Positions 1 through 9,490 of a stretch of DNA of 64,000 bases are shown here, one piece after another. The position numbers were made by a program, and so were the translations under genes. The notes under the pieces were generated by a model. The model was not told the DNA's origin. It saw only the letters and a list, made by a program, of their open reading frames with translations, and searched no databases. Each line of letters opens with the position of its first letter. The first letter of the stretch is position 1. The DNA lies in the NCBI RefSeq assembly GCF_009857915.1, contig NZ_WWCM01000009.1:124001-188000 (forward strand). Direction: 5' to 3'. The DNA comes from Duganella qianjiadongensis (GTDB lineage: Bacteria > Pseudomonadota > Gammaproteobacteria > Burkholderiales > Burkholderiaceae_D).

Positions 1-1
1 T

Positions 2-70
2 AGTCCGCTCGAAGCGATGAAAAATAGTATTCCCGGTTACCAGCGTTTGAATGAAGGCTATGGCCGCTAA
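2..70 (+). CDS. lptD: LptD C-terminus (partial)
   Basis: This is the last 22 codons of an open frame entering from the left edge, ending in residues IPGYQRLNEGYGR before TAA. An IPGYxRxN ending directly upstream of surA matches the outer-membrane LPS-assembly protein LptD of Burkholderiales, where lptD-surA-pdxA-rsmA is a conserved order. LptD is a beta-barrel that places LPS in the outer leaflet with LptE, which is encoded further along in this window. The call rests on position and the short tail only, because the rest of the gene lies outside the window. Confidence 0.7.
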   Translation, partial: SPLEAMKNSIPGYQRLNEGYGR

Positions 71-157
71 GGACTGATGCCTGCCCCCGGCGCCTGTCAT
101 CCCCTGTGGACGGCCGGCGCTGTTTGATTGATCACTACTGACTGTTGAGCTTCTACC

Positions 158-1627
158 ATGCGTAATGCCCGTCCCATCCCGATGAAAGTTCTGGCGCTGC
201 TGTTGTGCAGCAGCGCGCTGGCCGGTTGCAGCCTGTTCGGCAAAAAGCCGGCTGCCGCACCTGCTGCACCAGTCGCCGCTCCGGCTGCCACGGCTGCCTC
301 TGCGGCCGCGCCGGTAGCTGCCAAGCCGGCCGTCAAGAGCGATGGCAAAGGTTTCCTGCCGCCCGGCGAATCGGGCAATGTGGCCATCGATTCCATCGTG
401 GTGGTGGTCAATGACGATGTGATCACCCAGCGCGAACTGAATAACCGCATCAAGACCGTGACTGGCCGCATGAAGGCGCAGAACGTGGCCCTGCCTGATG
501 CCGCCGACCTGCGTCGCCAGCTGCTCGAACGCATGATCGTGGAACGCGCCCAGCTGCAGATGGCCAAAGAGATGGGCGTGCGGGTGGACGACCTGCAGCT
601 CGACCGCGCCATTGCCCGTATCGCCGAAGCGCAGAAAATGAATGTGCAGGATCTGCGCAACCAGATGGAAAAGGATGGCATGCCCTACGCCGCCTTCCGC
701 GAAGAGATCCGCGAAGAGATCACCATGCAGCGTCTGCGCGAGCATGAAGTCGATGCCAAGATCCAGATTTCCGACGCCGAAGTGGATAGCTTCCTGGCGG
801 CCGAAAAAGCTGCGGCAGCCGAGCAGTTCGAGCTGAATATTTCGCAGATCATGATCCGGATTCCGGACAATGCCACCGCCGAAGTGATCGCCCAGCGCCG
901 TGCCCGCGCCGAGGAAGTGATGCGCCAGCTGCGCACCGGCGCCGATTTCGCCAAGATGGCCGGTACCTATTCCGATTCCAGCGATGCGCTGCAAGGCGGC
1001 GTGGTGGGCTGGCGTCAGCCCGAGCGTCTGCCGCCCGTGTTCGCGGAAGCGCTGGGCAAGCTCAAGCCGGGTCAGGTAACGCCTATCATCAAGAGCGTGG
1101 GCGCGTTCCACATTCTGAAGGTGTCCGAGCGGCGCAGTCTGGCCGAAGCACAGGCCGTGGCTGCCGTGCAGCAGACCCATGCCCGCCACATTCTGCTCAA
1201 GGTCACGCCGACCATGAGCGCCGCCGATGCCAAGCGCAAGCTGCTGGAACTGAAGGAGCGGCTGGATAACAAGGCGGCTAAATTCGAAGATCTGGCCCGT
1301 CTGGTGTCGAACGACGGTTCGGCGGCCAAGGGCGGCGATCTGGGCTGGCTGTATCCGGGCGATACCATGCCGGAGTTCGAAGCGGCCATGAACAACCTGA
1401 AGATCGGCGAAGTCAGCGAGCCGGTGGAATCGAGCTTCGGTATCCACCTGATCGAAGTACTGGAACGTAAGAGCGACGACGTCTCCAAGGAGCGCGAGCG
1501 CAATAACGCCCGTCAGGCCATCCGCGAACGCAAGATGGAAGAAGCGGCGGAAAGCTGGCAGCGCGAAGTGCGCGACCGTGCCTACGTCGAGTTCCGCACC
1601 GAAGACGGCAGCAACCCGGCCAAATAA
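158..1627 (+). CDS. surA: Peptidyl-prolyl isomerase / OMP chaperone SurA, with a lipobox
   Basis: SurA chaperones unfolded outer-membrane proteins through the periplasm. The 489-residue protein has the usual SurA layout: an N-terminal chaperone region (about 65-210), a first parvulin domain (about 225-330) and a second (about 340-437, opening HARHILLK with GGDLGW later), then a C-terminal helix. Length and neighbours (lptD before, pdxA after) fit. The N-terminus is odd. A short charged segment and a hydrophobic stretch end in LAGC (Cys24) followed by Ser, a lipoprotein signal rather than the usual type I signal of soluble SurA, and an Ala/Pro-rich linker follows. A start at 182 would keep the same lipobox. 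Confidence 0.93.
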   Translation: MRNARPIPMKVLALLLCSSALAGCSLFGKKPAAAPAAPVAAPAATAASAAAPVAAKPAVKSDGKGFLPPGESGNVAIDSIVVVVNDDVITQRELNNRIKTVTGRMKAQNVALPDAADLRRQLLERMIVERAQLQMAKEMGVRVDDLQLDRAIARIAEAQKMNVQDLRNQMEKDGMPYAAFREEIREEITMQRLREHEVDAKIQISDAEVDSFLAAEKAAAAEQFELNISQIMIRIPDNATAEVIAQRRARAEEVMRQLRTGADFAKMAGTYSDSSDALQGGVVGWRQPERLPPVFAEALGKLKPGQVTPIIKSVGAFHILKVSERRSLAEAQAVAAVQQTHARHILLKVTPTMSAADAKRKLLELKERLDNKAAKFEDLARLVSNDGSAAKGGDLGWLYPGDTMPEFEAAMNNLKIGEVSEPVESSFGIHLIEVLERKSDDVSKERERNNARQAIRERKMEEAAESWQREVRDRAYVEFRTEDGSNPAK

Positions 1628-1690
1628 GGACGGCTGGCCGCCCGCTGCGGACGGCCATCGAATAATCGCATCAGCAGGAAAGGGTCGCCC

Positions 1691-2761
1691 GTGGGCGCTA
1701 GCAATCAATCTGCGGGACGCCGGCCCGTGCTGGCCCTGACGGTCGGCGAACCGGCCGGCATCGGTCCGGAAATCGCCCTCCGCGCTGCGTGGCAGCGGCG
1801 TCACGAGGCTAACTGCGTGCTGCTGGGCGACGCTGCCTATCTGGCCATGCTGGCCCACGATATCGAACCGGCCATCCGGGTGTCGGCGCTGTCCTCGCAG
1901 GCGGTGCGCAATGCGGGCCTGCCCTATTTCGGGCCGGACCGGCTGATCGCCATCGACGTGCCGCTGGCTGCCCATGTGGTGGCTGGGCAGCTCGATCATC
2001 TGAACGGCCGCAGCGTGCTGGCCACGCTGGATCTGGCGCTGGAAGGGCTGAAGGCAGGCTGGTTCAGTGCCATGGTGACGGCGCCGCTGCAAAAGTCCAC
2101 CATCAACGATGCCGGCATCGCCTTCACCGGCCATACCGAATATCTGGCCCTGCATAGCGGCACCGAGCAGGTGGTGATGATGCTGGCCGGTGTGCCTGCC
2201 CAGACACTAGGCGCAGCCGCAGCGCCAGCGCTGCGGGTGGCACTGGCGACCACCCATCTGCCTTTGCAGCAGGTAGCGGCGGCGCTCAGCGTGGATGGCC
2301 TGCTGCGCACGCTGACCATTATCGACCATGATCTGAAAACCAAATTCGGCCTTGCCGCCCCGCGCATACTGGTGTGCGGCCTGAACCCCCATGCCGGTGA
2401 AAACGGCTATCTGGGACGCGAAGAAATCGATGTGATCGCCCCCGCGCTGGCTGCGGCGCAGGCGGCCGGCATCGATGCGCGCGGGCCGTATCCGGCCGAT
2501 ACGGTATTCCAGCCCAAGTACCTGCAGGAAGCCGACTGCGTGCTGGCCATGTACCACGATCAGGGCCTGCCGGTGCTCAAGTATGCAACGTTCGGGCGCG
2601 GGGTGAATATCACGCTGGGCCTGCCGTTTATCCGTACCTCGGTGGACCATGGCACGGCGCTCGATCTGGCCGCACAGGGGCTGGGCCGGGCCGACAGTGG
2701 TAGTATGCTGGCCGCGATCGATAGCGCACTGGCGATGATCGCTGCCTCACCAACTTTATAA
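1691..2761 (+). CDS. pdxA: 4-hydroxythreonine-4-phosphate dehydrogenase PdxA
   Basis: PdxA oxidises 4-phosphohydroxy-L-threonine in pyridoxal 5'-phosphate synthesis. The 356-residue product has the family opening [14 protein letters not shown], the internal TAPLQK and GHTEYLA segments, the metal-binding LNPHAGE region and the late [13 protein letters not shown] motif. The start is GTG at 1691, supported by a purine-rich AGGAAAGGG upstream. It lies 63 bases after surA and 7 bases before rsmA, so the three are probably one operon. Nothing unusual was seen. Confidence 0.95.
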   Translation: MGASNQSAGRRPVLALTVGEPAGIGPEIALRAAWQRRHEANCVLLGDAAYLAMLAHDIEPAIRVSALSSQAVRNAGLPYFGPDRLIAIDVPLAAHVVAGQLDHLNGRSVLATLDLALEGLKAGWFSAMVTAPLQKSTINDAGIAFTGHTEYLALHSGTEQVVMMLAGVPAQTLGAAAAPALRVALATTHLPLQQVAAALSVDGLLRTLTIIDHDLKTKFGLAAPRILVCGLNPHAGENGYLGREEIDVIAPALAAAQAAGIDARGPYPADTVFQPKYLQEADCVLAMYHDQGLPVLKYATFGRGVNITLGLPFIRTSVDHGTALDLAAQGLGRADSGSMLAAIDSALAMIAASPTL

Positions 2762-2768
2762 GAACATC

Positions 2769-3536
2769 ATGAAACACGTTGCCCGTAAACGCTTTGGCCA
2801 GAACTTCCTGCACGATCAGCACGTTCTGGACCGCATCACTGATTCGATCGCTCCCGCCGCCGGCGATACCATGGTCGAAATCGGCCCCGGTCTGGGCGCC
2901 ATGACGGACCAGCTGACGCGCAGCCTGCCGCATATGCATGTGGTGGAACTGGACCGCGATCTGGTGGCGCGTCTGCAGCAGCGCTATCGGCCGGAAAAGC
3001 TCACCGTGCACGCGGGCGATGCGCTGAAATTCGATTTCGCCAGCCTGCCCGTGCCGGAAGGCCAGAAGCTGCGCATCGTCGGCAATCTGCCCTACAACAT
3101 TTCCAGCCCGCTGCTGTTCCATCTGGCGGCGTTTGCGCCCAAGGTCAAGGACCAGCATTTCATGCTGCAGAAGGAAGTGGTGGAGCGCATGGTGGCCGAG
3201 CCGGGCAGCAAGGTGTATGGCCGCCTGTCCGTGATGCTGCAATGGCGCTACGACATGACGCTGCTGTTCATCGTGCCGCCGGAAGCGTTCGATCCGCCGC
3301 CGAAAGTCGATTCCGCCATCGTGCGCATGATCCCGCTGGCCCAGCCGCTGGCCTGCGACGGTGCGCGGCTGGAAGCCGTGGTGCAGAAGGCGTTTTCGCA
3401 GCGCCGCAAAGTGATCCGCAACTGTCTGGCTGGCATGTTCACGGAAGCGCAGATCATCGAAGCCGGTATCGATCCCGGTGTGCGTCCCGAGACTATCAGT
3501 CTGGCGCAGTATGTGGCGCTGGCCAATCTGGCCTGA
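2769..3536 (+). CDS. rsmA: 16S rRNA dimethyladenosine transferase RsmA (KsgA)
   Basis: RsmA dimethylates two adjacent adenines near the 3' end of 16S rRNA during small-subunit maturation. The 255-residue protein begins with the typical RKRFGQNFL stretch, then the SAM-binding [10 protein letters not shown] loop and the [10 protein letters not shown] catalytic motif, and ends with a small helical domain. It starts 7 bases after pdxA and is the last gene of the lptD-surA-pdxA-rsmA set. A strong terminator follows 43 bases downstream. Confidence 0.96.
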   Translation: MKHVARKRFGQNFLHDQHVLDRITDSIAPAAGDTMVEIGPGLGAMTDQLTRSLPHMHVVELDRDLVARLQQRYRPEKLTVHAGDALKFDFASLPVPEGQKLRIVGNLPYNISSPLLFHLAAFAPKVKDQHFMLQKEVVERMVAEPGSKVYGRLSVMLQWRYDMTLLFIVPPEAFDPPPKVDSAIVRMIPLAQPLACDGARLEAVVQKAFSQRRKVIRNCLAGMFTEAQIIEAGIDPGVRPETISLAQYVALANLA

Positions 3537-3579
3537 TTCCGAGCCTGCAAGGCGTGCGGCCCGGCTGCACGCCGCGCTG

Positions 3580-3613
3580 AAACCGCAAAGCCGCTGAGTC
3601 TTTGCGGTTTTTT
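3580..3613 (+). terminator. Rho-independent terminator after rsmA
   Basis: A perfect 11-base-pair stem (AAACCGCAAAG with CTTTGCGGTTT) closes a 9-base loop and runs into a T tract. It ends the surA-pdxA-rsmA transcript. Confidence 0.9.
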
Positions 3614-3657
3614 ATGTCTGGCAAGTTTGCCCCCTTGCCCGAGCTGAGCCCGCAGGT

Positions 3658-3688
3658 AAAAAAAAAGCCCGCTACAGTGAGCGGGCTA
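3658..3688 (-). terminator. Rho-independent terminator for the minus-strand lipoprotein genes
   Basis: Read on the minus strand, the stem AGCCCGC / GCGGGCT with an 8-base loop is followed by nine T residues. It faces the rsmA terminator and would end transcription from the lipoprotein gene at 3859-4509. Confidence 0.85.
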
Positions 3689-3858
3689 AATCCAATTCCT
3701 TTGCAAGAAGTGGAGGAGACAGGTCTAGTATGCTGCGTTGCGTCATATAAGGCAAGTTTATTTTTCGCATATCAATTATTCATGTTTCGAATAATACTAT
3801 GCATCTTGCCATACGGCCTGTCGCGGCGTCCTGTTCTCCTCTGCTCTGCCGGGCCTGA
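3689..3858. other. Non-coding gap with a purine-rich block and a TGC-rich motif
   Basis: This 170-base stretch is part of the 322-base gap between rsmA and the next gene. No coding frame is convincing. It is more AT-rich than its surroundings and contains GGAGGAGACAGG (about 3712-3723) followed by TGCTGCGTTGCGTCA (about 3731-3745). The layout resembles a regulatory or UTR remnant, but no function can be assigned from the sequence. Confidence 0.3.
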
Positions 3859-4509
3859 TCAGGTTTTCGGTACGCAGGTCAGGACGATATTGCTGACGGG
3901 CGATTCGGGCATGATGCCGCTGCCATTGGTCAGCGTGCAGCTGACATCGCTAGGCTGGGACAGTATCGTCACACCGTAGGCATCGCCGAATTTGACGGCG
4001 GCGGCGAAGTTGAAGAAGCCGGCACCCGGCGTGTTGGTATCGGCCATGGCGCTGGAAACGGACAGCTGGCCGCCGGTACTGCCGTTGAGCAGTACCACGG
4101 TACGCGGCGTGGCGGCCGTGGTGGCGGTGGCATCATTATTGGCGTACAGGCCGCTGAATTTGCCGCCCAGCGCATAGCTATTCTGTACGCAGGTGATCTG
4201 TGCATTGATCGCCAGCGTGTGGCCGGCCGAACCGGACGAGGTGGCCACTACCGGCGTGCAGGTCTGGTGAGCTGGCTGGGTCTGTACCACCACATTGAAG
4301 CTGGCGCCGTAGTCGATCTGCTTGGGCATGGTGAAGGTGAGTGCACCGGCCGGCACGGGCAGGGTGTCGCTGCCGTTGGCCAGTACCAGACCGGCATTGT
4401 TAAGGCCCGTAATCGTGCCTTGCACGGCGAATTGCTGTTTGCCACCGCAGCCAGCCAGCGCCGCGCCCAGTACCAGCGCCGCTGCGGCGCCCATTAATTT
4501 GATGTTCAT
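3859..4509 (-). CDS. Lipoprotein with two tandem beta-rich repeats, function unknown
   Basis: The 216-residue product has a lipoprotein signal ending LAGC (Cys21), then two copies of a repeat of about 90-100 residues. The first reads GTITGLNNAGLVLANG ... FNVVVQTQPAHQTCT and the second carries GKFSGLY ... YGVTILSQPSDVSCT. This repeat is common in secreted proteins of Burkholderiales and looks like a small beta-sandwich closed by a Cys pair. It is the downstream member of a tandem paralogous pair, 57 bases after the gene at 4567, and a terminator follows. Surface or periplasmic location is inferred; the role is unknown. Confidence 0.75.
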   Translation of the reverse strand: MNIKLMGAAAALVLGAALAGCGGKQQFAVQGTITGLNNAGLVLANGSDTLPVPAGALTFTMPKQIDYGASFNVVVQTQPAHQTCTPVVATSSGSAGHTLAINAQITCVQNSYALGGKFSGLYANNDATATTAATPRTVVLLNGSTGGQLSVSSAMADTNTPGAGFFNFAAAVKFGDAYGVTILSQPSDVSCTLTNGSGIMPESPVSNIVLTCVPKT

Positions 4510-4538
4510 GTAGTGCTCCAGATCTCACAGGGAAGGGC

Positions 4539-4557
4539 GGCCGCCGTACGGGCGGCC
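4539..4557. repeat. Intercistronic hairpin between the paired lipoprotein genes
   Basis: A perfect 7-base-pair GC stem (GGCCGCC / GGCGGCC, 5-base loop) lies between the stop of the upstream lipoprotein and the start of the downstream one. There is no T run, so mRNA processing or stability is more likely than termination. Confidence 0.45.
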
Positions 4558-4566
4558 CGGCCCGCA

Positions 4567-5172
4567 TTATTGGCAGGTGACGACGACGCCGTTGTAGTTA
4601 TCGGAAGGCATGTTGCCGACATTATTGCTGACGGTGCAGACCTTGCTGGTGTCCTTAGGCTGGGTCAGGATGGCGACGCCATATGGCGAACCATCGGCAA
4701 CCTTGGTCGGGAAGGTGAAGCTGACCGGCGCGCCCGGCGTCGTGGGCGGCAGTACGCTGACGGTATCGGAACCGTTGGTCAGTACCAGTCCTTTGGTATC
4801 GAGACCGGTGACCGTGCCGCCCAGCGTGTAAGGGTTGGTGACGCAGTTGAACTGGATCTGGTAAGCCGTGTAGACGCTGGCTTTGCCTTTATTGGTGGTG
4901 CCGACAGGGGTACATTTGGCGCCGGTAGGCGGGGTTTGCACTTCGATGTCGAATTCCTCATCGGGTTTGACCAGCTTGGTGAACACGAAGGTGGCCTGAC
5001 CGGAAGCAATCGCCAGCGTTTCGCCATTCTTGGTATTGATGAGCACCAGATCAGGTTTGTTCAGGGTGAAGATGGTGCCGCTCAGAGCCATACTGCCACC
5101 ACTGCCGCCGCAGCCTGCCAATACCGCGCCGCACAACAGGGTCAGGCCTGCACGCTGATACAAACTTTTCAT
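4567..5172 (-). CDS. Lipoprotein with two tandem beta-rich repeats, paralogue of its neighbour
   Basis: The start at 5172 gives 201 residues, MKSLYQRAG onward, with a lipobox LAGC (Cys21) and a good GGAGAAGAG ribosome site just upstream. A longer frame begins further upstream but has no signal sequence. Two repeats follow: one with LSGTIFTLNKPDLVLI and EFDIEVQTPPTGAKCT, the next with GGTVTGLDTKGLVLTNGSD and YGVAILTQPKD. The architecture is the same as the gene at 3859-4509, so the pair arose by tandem duplication. Export to the envelope is inferred; no enzymatic motif was seen. Confidence 0.75.
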   Translation of the reverse strand: MKSLYQRAGLTLLCGAVLAGCGGSGGSMALSGTIFTLNKPDLVLINTKNGETLAIASGQATFVFTKLVKPDEEFDIEVQTPPTGAKCTPVGTTNKGKASVYTAYQIQFNCVTNPYTLGGTVTGLDTKGLVLTNGSDTVSVLPPTTPGAPVSFTFPTKVADGSPYGVAILTQPKDTSKVCTVSNNVGNMPSDNYNGVVVTCQ

Positions 5173-5341
5173 AAACTCTTCTCCAAAACGAAAGGGGGCT
5201 GGCGCGTTGGGGCACAGCCGGGGCATCTTACACGGAATCGCCCGTATTTTAGTGCATTTGGTAACACCGGGCGCACTTGCCGATGTAACAGCCTGTGACA
5301 TGTCGTCCCGCCGGGAGCGCGCCGCAGGCTGGCAGGCCGGT

Positions 5342-6766
5342 TTATTTGACCTGATCGCGCTCGCAGCGCGAGTGGCGGCCCGTGATCTGGCAGCGGTTGC
5401 GGATCTGGCCCTGCAGATCATGGATTTGCACCAGCCACTGGTCCGCGCCCTGCCGTTCCATGGTCATGAAACCGAATCCGTCTATCCAGTGGCTAAAGGC
5501 TTCCACCACCGCACCGGGTGCCGGCGTCACGCCGTCTGGCAGTCTGGCGGGCAGGGGCACGATATCTTCCGCCGTACCGGAAAAGCCGGAAACAAACTGG
5601 CTGGGGTGGGGGCTGGAGAAGCTCATCTGCTCCCACAGGTGGACGTGGCCGGACAGCAGGGTCTGGACATTGTCCGGCAGGTAAAACGGGTTGAGCGAGC
5701 CGAAACTTTGCTGCAGGCCGGCATCGCCCTTGAGCAGCTGGATGGGGCCGTCGCCCTTGCGGTCGGCACCCATGGCCAGTAGCGGGTGGTGGATGACAGC
5801 CAGATTGCGCGGCGCCTGCGCGGCCAGACTGGCCAGCTCGCGGTAGTTGTCGCGGTATTGCTCCCAGCCCGTATCGCCCGGCTTGAAGCCGCGCCAGCTG
5901 GTGCTGGCGCTATCGAGCACCAGCAGCTGGGTATCCTGCCCGATCGGCACGGCGTACGGTGCGCTGTAGTTGCCCAGTTTGTCGTTGGCAGGATCGTCGC
6001 AGTCGCGCTGTGGCAGTAGCGGACGGGGATCGAGCCAGCGCCAGTAGCCCTGACCGGCACGGGCACAGTTTTCATGGTTGCCGCGTGCCATGATCCACGG
6101 CGCGGCTTGCAGCAGGCTGGCGCCGGGGTTGAAGAAATCGGCCTGCCAGGCGTCCCAGCCATAGCCCCACGGGCTGCCGGCACAGCCGGCGTTGCCGTCC
6201 GGGCAGGCGTTTTCACGGTAGTGGTAGTCGCCCACGTGGATTACCAGATCAGGCTTCCATGCGGCGGCGGCGGCCGCAATGCGGGCAAAGGGATAGGCAT
6301 CCTTGTCGTTGCAGGCCTGATAGTTCTGTGCATGGTCGGCCAGCCGGCAGCCCGTGTCGCCCAGCACGACGATGCGCTGGGGTGCGGCGGACTGGCGCGG
6401 CAGCTGGCGGCCCAGCACGCTGGCGCTGGCATAGCTGCCCGGCGCAGGCAGTTCCGCTTCGCAGGTGAGCAGGGGGAACACGGCCGGTTTGGAGTCGGCC
6501 ACCGGCGAAACGGTGGGCCGCAGTGCTACGCTGGCAGGCAGCGAGCGCACGCGCATGGCCACGCTGCGCTGGTCGATCTGTAGCGCTGGGCAGGCCGGCG
6601 CATCGATCAGCACGCGCGCGACGGCGCGGCCGTTTTCGCCCAGCACCACGTAGGAACTGAAGTCCGCCACGGGCGCAGGGGTCAGCGCGGCACAGCCGCC
6701 CAGCAGGGCAGCCAGCAGCGCGGCGGCAAGGGGAACGGCAAGGCGAGGCAGGGACAATCCGGACAC
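5342..6766 (-). CDS. Lipoprotein metallophosphoesterase
   Basis: The 474-residue protein starts with a lipoprotein signal (LLGGC, Cys25). After a short beta-rich domain of about 120 residues come the calcineurin-type phosphoesterase motifs in order: VVLGDTGC, VIHVGDYHY, MARGNHENC, an IHHPLLAMG histidine and LSGHVHLWEQ. These residues bind the di-metal centre, so a phosphomonoesterase or phosphodiesterase anchored to the envelope is expected. The substrate cannot be told. It lies upstream of the paired lipoproteins on the same strand but is separated from them by 169 bases. Confidence 0.85.
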   Translation of the reverse strand: MSGLSLPRLAVPLAAALLAALLGGCAALTPAPVADFSSYVVLGENGRAVARVLIDAPACPALQIDQRSVAMRVRSLPASVALRPTVSPVADSKPAVFPLLTCEAELPAPGSYASASVLGRQLPRQSAAPQRIVVLGDTGCRLADHAQNYQACNDKDAYPFARIAAAAAAWKPDLVIHVGDYHYRENACPDGNAGCAGSPWGYGWDAWQADFFNPGASLLQAAPWIMARGNHENCARAGQGYWRWLDPRPLLPQRDCDDPANDKLGNYSAPYAVPIGQDTQLLVLDSASTSWRGFKPGDTGWEQYRDNYRELASLAAQAPRNLAVIHHPLLAMGADRKGDGPIQLLKGDAGLQQSFGSLNPFYLPDNVQTLLSGHVHLWEQMSFSSPHPSQFVSGFSGTAEDIVPLPARLPDGVTPAPGAVVEAFSHWIDGFGFMTMERQGADQWLVQIHDLQGQIRNRCQITGRHSRCERDQVK

Positions 6767-6911
6767 GGTAACTCCACATAGGCAATCTGATAATTTACCA
6801 CGCTCTGCGCTGATCCGGTTCAGCTGCGAACGTCAGGGGCGCCTATGAGGGCTGCGTCCCGCTCAGCGCCCGCTGTGCGACAATAGGCTTTTTGCCGCCT
6901 GTACTGTGACG

Positions 6912-7616
6912 ATGAAGCGCCGCCCGCATGCCCTGCTGTTTGACCTTGACGATACGCTCTGGCCGATAGCGCCCGTAATTGCTAGCGCCGAGCAGAGCTG
7001 GCATGACTGGCTGAGCCAGCGGGTGCCGGCCCTGACCGAGCGCTACGGCATCGCCGAACTGCGCAGCCAGCGCATGGCCCTGCTGGAACGGCAGCCGGAG
7101 CTGATTGTCGATCTGTACAATCTGCGTCGGGTGGCGCTGGCGCAGGCCTTGCACGAGATCGGCGCCGATCACCGTCATCTCGATGGCGCCATGGCGCATT
7201 TTGCCCAGTGCCGCAATGCCGTGACGCCGTATGCCGACGTGGCGCCGGGCTTGCTGGCATTGCAGACCCTGCTGCCGCTGGGGGTAGTCACCAACGGCAA
7301 TGCCGATCTTGCAGTGATAGGCCTGCAGCACCATTTCAAGGTCAATCTGGCGGCCAGCCGTTTCGGGCTGGCCAAGCCGGATCCGGCCATTTTCCATGCC
7401 GCCTGCGCGGCCATGGGGGTGGCGCCCGAACATGCCGTGTATGTGGGCGACGACCTGCGGCTGGACGTGCAGGGCGCCCAGCAGGCCGGCATGCGCGCCG
7501 TGTGGATGCGCCGCAGCGACGTCAAGCATGCCGAGCTGGCCGGCGTGGAACCGGATGCAATCTGCCACGATCTGCATGATTTGCGTCACTGGCTGGAAGG
7601 GCAGATGCAGCATTGA
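6912..7616 (+). CDS. HAD-superfamily hydrolase
   Basis: This is a haloacid-dehalogenase-fold phosphatase of about 234 residues. Motif I is LLFDLDDTLW (the nucleophile is the first Asp of DLDDT), motif II is GVVTNGN, a conserved Lys lies in GLAKPDPAIF, and motif IV is YVGDDLRLDV. A helical cap lies between motifs I and II. The spacing resembles YjjG-type nucleotidases or phosphoglycolate-phosphatase-like members, but the substrate is not predictable. An alternative GTG start at 6906 adds two residues; neither start has a clear ribosome site. hrcA follows 111 bases later. Confidence 0.85.
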   Translation: MKRRPHALLFDLDDTLWPIAPVIASAEQSWHDWLSQRVPALTERYGIAELRSQRMALLERQPELIVDLYNLRRVALAQALHEIGADHRHLDGAMAHFAQCRNAVTPYADVAPGLLALQTLLPLGVVTNGNADLAVIGLQHHFKVNLAASRFGLAKPDPAIFHAACAAMGVAPEHAVYVGDDLRLDVQGAQQAGMRAVWMRRSDVKHAELAGVEPDAICHDLHDLRHWLEGQMQH

Positions 7617-7727
7617 TGCCACGCGGCATAGCCCTGTGGCCTGTCATCGGTGCATAATAGGAATTAAGCAGTCAACTCCGCAGCCAACTTAGTAGCCCAG
7701 TAAGCAGCCTTAAATCAACGACTCATC

Positions 7728-8744
7728 ATGCAACTCGAACCCCGCGCGCAAACTTTGCTTAAAGCTCTGGTGGAGCGCTATATTGCGGACGGCCAGCCGG
7801 TCGGTTCGCGCGCTCTGTCCAAGATTTCCGGACTGGACCTGTCACCCGCCACCATCCGCAATGTGATGGCCGATCTGGAGGAACTGGGCTATGTGGCCAG
7901 TCCCCACACCTCGGCTGGCCGGGTGCCGACCCCGCGCGGCTACCGCATCTTTGTCGATACCCTGCTGACGGTGCAGCATCTGGACGAGCAGGCCGTGGAA
8001 GGGCGCCTGCGCCTGCAGGCGCCGCAGCCGCAGAAGATGATCAATAATGCGGCGCAGATGCTGTCCTCGCTGTCGCAGTTTGCCGGTGTGGTGCTGGCAC
8101 CACGGCGCGAATCGGTGTTCCAGCATATCGAATTCCTGCGTCTGGGCGAGAAGCGCATACTGCTGGTGATCGTGGCGCCCGGCGGCGACGTGCAGAACCG
8201 CTTGCTGCTGACCGATGTCGATTACAGCCCGGCCCAGCTGGTGCAGTCGGCCAACTACATCAACCAGAACTACGGCGGGCTGGCCTTCGATGAAGTGCAG
8301 CGCCGCCTGCAGAGCGAAGTCAGACAGCTGCGCGACGACATGGGCCGGCTGATGCAGGCTGCGGTGGAAGCGGGCAGCGAGGCCATGGCCGACGATTCGG
8401 AAGACATGGTGATCGCCGGCGAACGCAATCTGCTGTCGGTCAGCGATCTGTCCTCGAATATGAGTTCGCTGCGCCAGATGTTCGATATGTTCGAGCAGAA
8501 GACGGGGCTGATGCAGCTGCTCGACGTGTCGAGCAAGGCCAACGGCGTGCAGATCTATATCGGCGGCGAATCGAGTCTGGTGCCTATGGACGAAATGAGC
8601 GTGGTGACGGCGCCCTACACGGCGCACGGCAAGATCGTCGGCACGCTGGGCGTGATCGGCCCCACCCGTATGGCTTACGAGCGGGTGATTCCTATCGTGG
8701 ATATTACGGCCAAGCTGCTGTCGAATGCGCTGAGCCAGCAGTAA
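7728..8744 (+). CDS. hrcA: Heat-inducible transcription repressor HrcA
   Basis: HrcA represses chaperone operons by binding the CIRCE inverted repeat and is tuned by GroEL. The 338-residue protein carries the N-terminal winged helix ([26 protein letters not shown] within about 25-55), the [16 protein letters not shown] segment typical of HrcA, a GAF-like middle and a C-terminal [11 protein letters not shown] motif. No CIRCE element was found near it. Unlike in many genomes it is not beside grpE or dnaK here. It converges with fur. Confidence 0.95.
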   Translation: MQLEPRAQTLLKALVERYIADGQPVGSRALSKISGLDLSPATIRNVMADLEELGYVASPHTSAGRVPTPRGYRIFVDTLLTVQHLDEQAVEGRLRLQAPQPQKMINNAAQMLSSLSQFAGVVLAPRRESVFQHIEFLRLGEKRILLVIVAPGGDVQNRLLLTDVDYSPAQLVQSANYINQNYGGLAFDEVQRRLQSEVRQLRDDMGRLMQAAVEAGSEAMADDSEDMVIAGERNLLSVSDLSSNMSSLRQMFDMFEQKTGLMQLLDVSSKANGVQIYIGGESSLVPMDEMSVVTAPYTAHGKIVGTLGVIGPTRMAYERVIPIVDITAKLLSNALSQQ

Positions 8745-8789
8745 GCTGGCCGCTGCGGCAGGGCCATGCTGCGGGGCAGCCGGGCTGGT

Positions 8790-9218
8790 TTACTGGCGGT
8801 GCGGGCAGGCCGTCTTGGTGCAGTTGCCGTAGATCGCCAGTGCGTGTTCGGCTATCTTGAAGCCGCGCTCCTGGGCGATGACCTGCTGGCGCACTTCGAT
8901 TTCTTCATCAAAGAATTCTTCCACGCGGCCGCAATCGAGGCAGACCAGATGGTCGTGGTGCGAGCCTTCGTTGAGTTCGAAAATCGCTTTACCCGTCTCG
9001 AAATGATTGCGGTTGAGCAAGCCAGCCTGTTCGAACTGGGTCAGCACGCGGTAGACGGTGGCCAGGCCCACATCCATATTGTCCGCCAGCAAGATCTTAT
9101 AGACATCCTCGGCGGTCAGGTGGCGCACGTCGCTGTTCTGGAAGATGTCCAGAATTTTCAGACGTGGCAGCGTGGCTTTCAGGCCGCTGGCCTTCAGATC
9201 GTTAGGATTGTTACCCAT
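8790..9218 (-). CDS. fur: Ferric uptake regulator Fur
   Basis: Fur is the iron-responsive repressor of siderophore and uptake genes. The 142-residue protein opens with [19 protein letters not shown], has the winged-helix [17 protein letters not shown], the metal-binding [11 protein letters not shown] and a final Cys pair (CTKTACPH) expected to hold structural zinc. Fur divergent from bamE is the usual betaproteobacterial arrangement. The 272-base intergenic region up to bamE contains an AT-rich stretch near 9340-9366 that could hold promoters, but no canonical Fur box was recognised. Confidence 0.95.
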   Translation of the reverse strand: MGNNPNDLKASGLKATLPRLKILDIFQNSDVRHLTAEDVYKILLADNMDVGLATVYRVLTQFEQAGLLNRNHFETGKAIFELNEGSHHDHLVCLDCGRVEEFFDEEIEVRQQVIAQERGFKIAEHALAIYGNCTKTACPHRQ

Positions 9219-9490
9219 GGTGGCGACTCTTACAGTGGTGTGATTTAGTGCTGGTGAGGCGACAGTTTAACGTACTCCGGCGCTAGCCGCAGCAAGGTTG
9301 ACGCGGCGTGTGCGCTGCGCCGTGCAGCAATTTGCAATGTTTTACATTTTAGTTATATAAAACAAGGACATACTGGCGGAATTGGTGGATAATGCCTGCG
9401 CAAAGCGTGCCCGGCTAGCCCCATCTTGCATCATGTGCATTATGATATAGCGTTTTTCGGCACTTCCGCTCGAACCGATTGAGGACAACC

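Noticed and set aside
7617-7727. A CIRCE element upstream of hrcA
   Set aside because: No TTAGCACTC-N9-GAGTGCTAA inverted repeat is present.
9219-9490. A Fur box in the fur/bamE intergenic region
   Set aside because: AT-rich stretches exist but none matches the GATAATGATAATCATTATC pattern convincingly.
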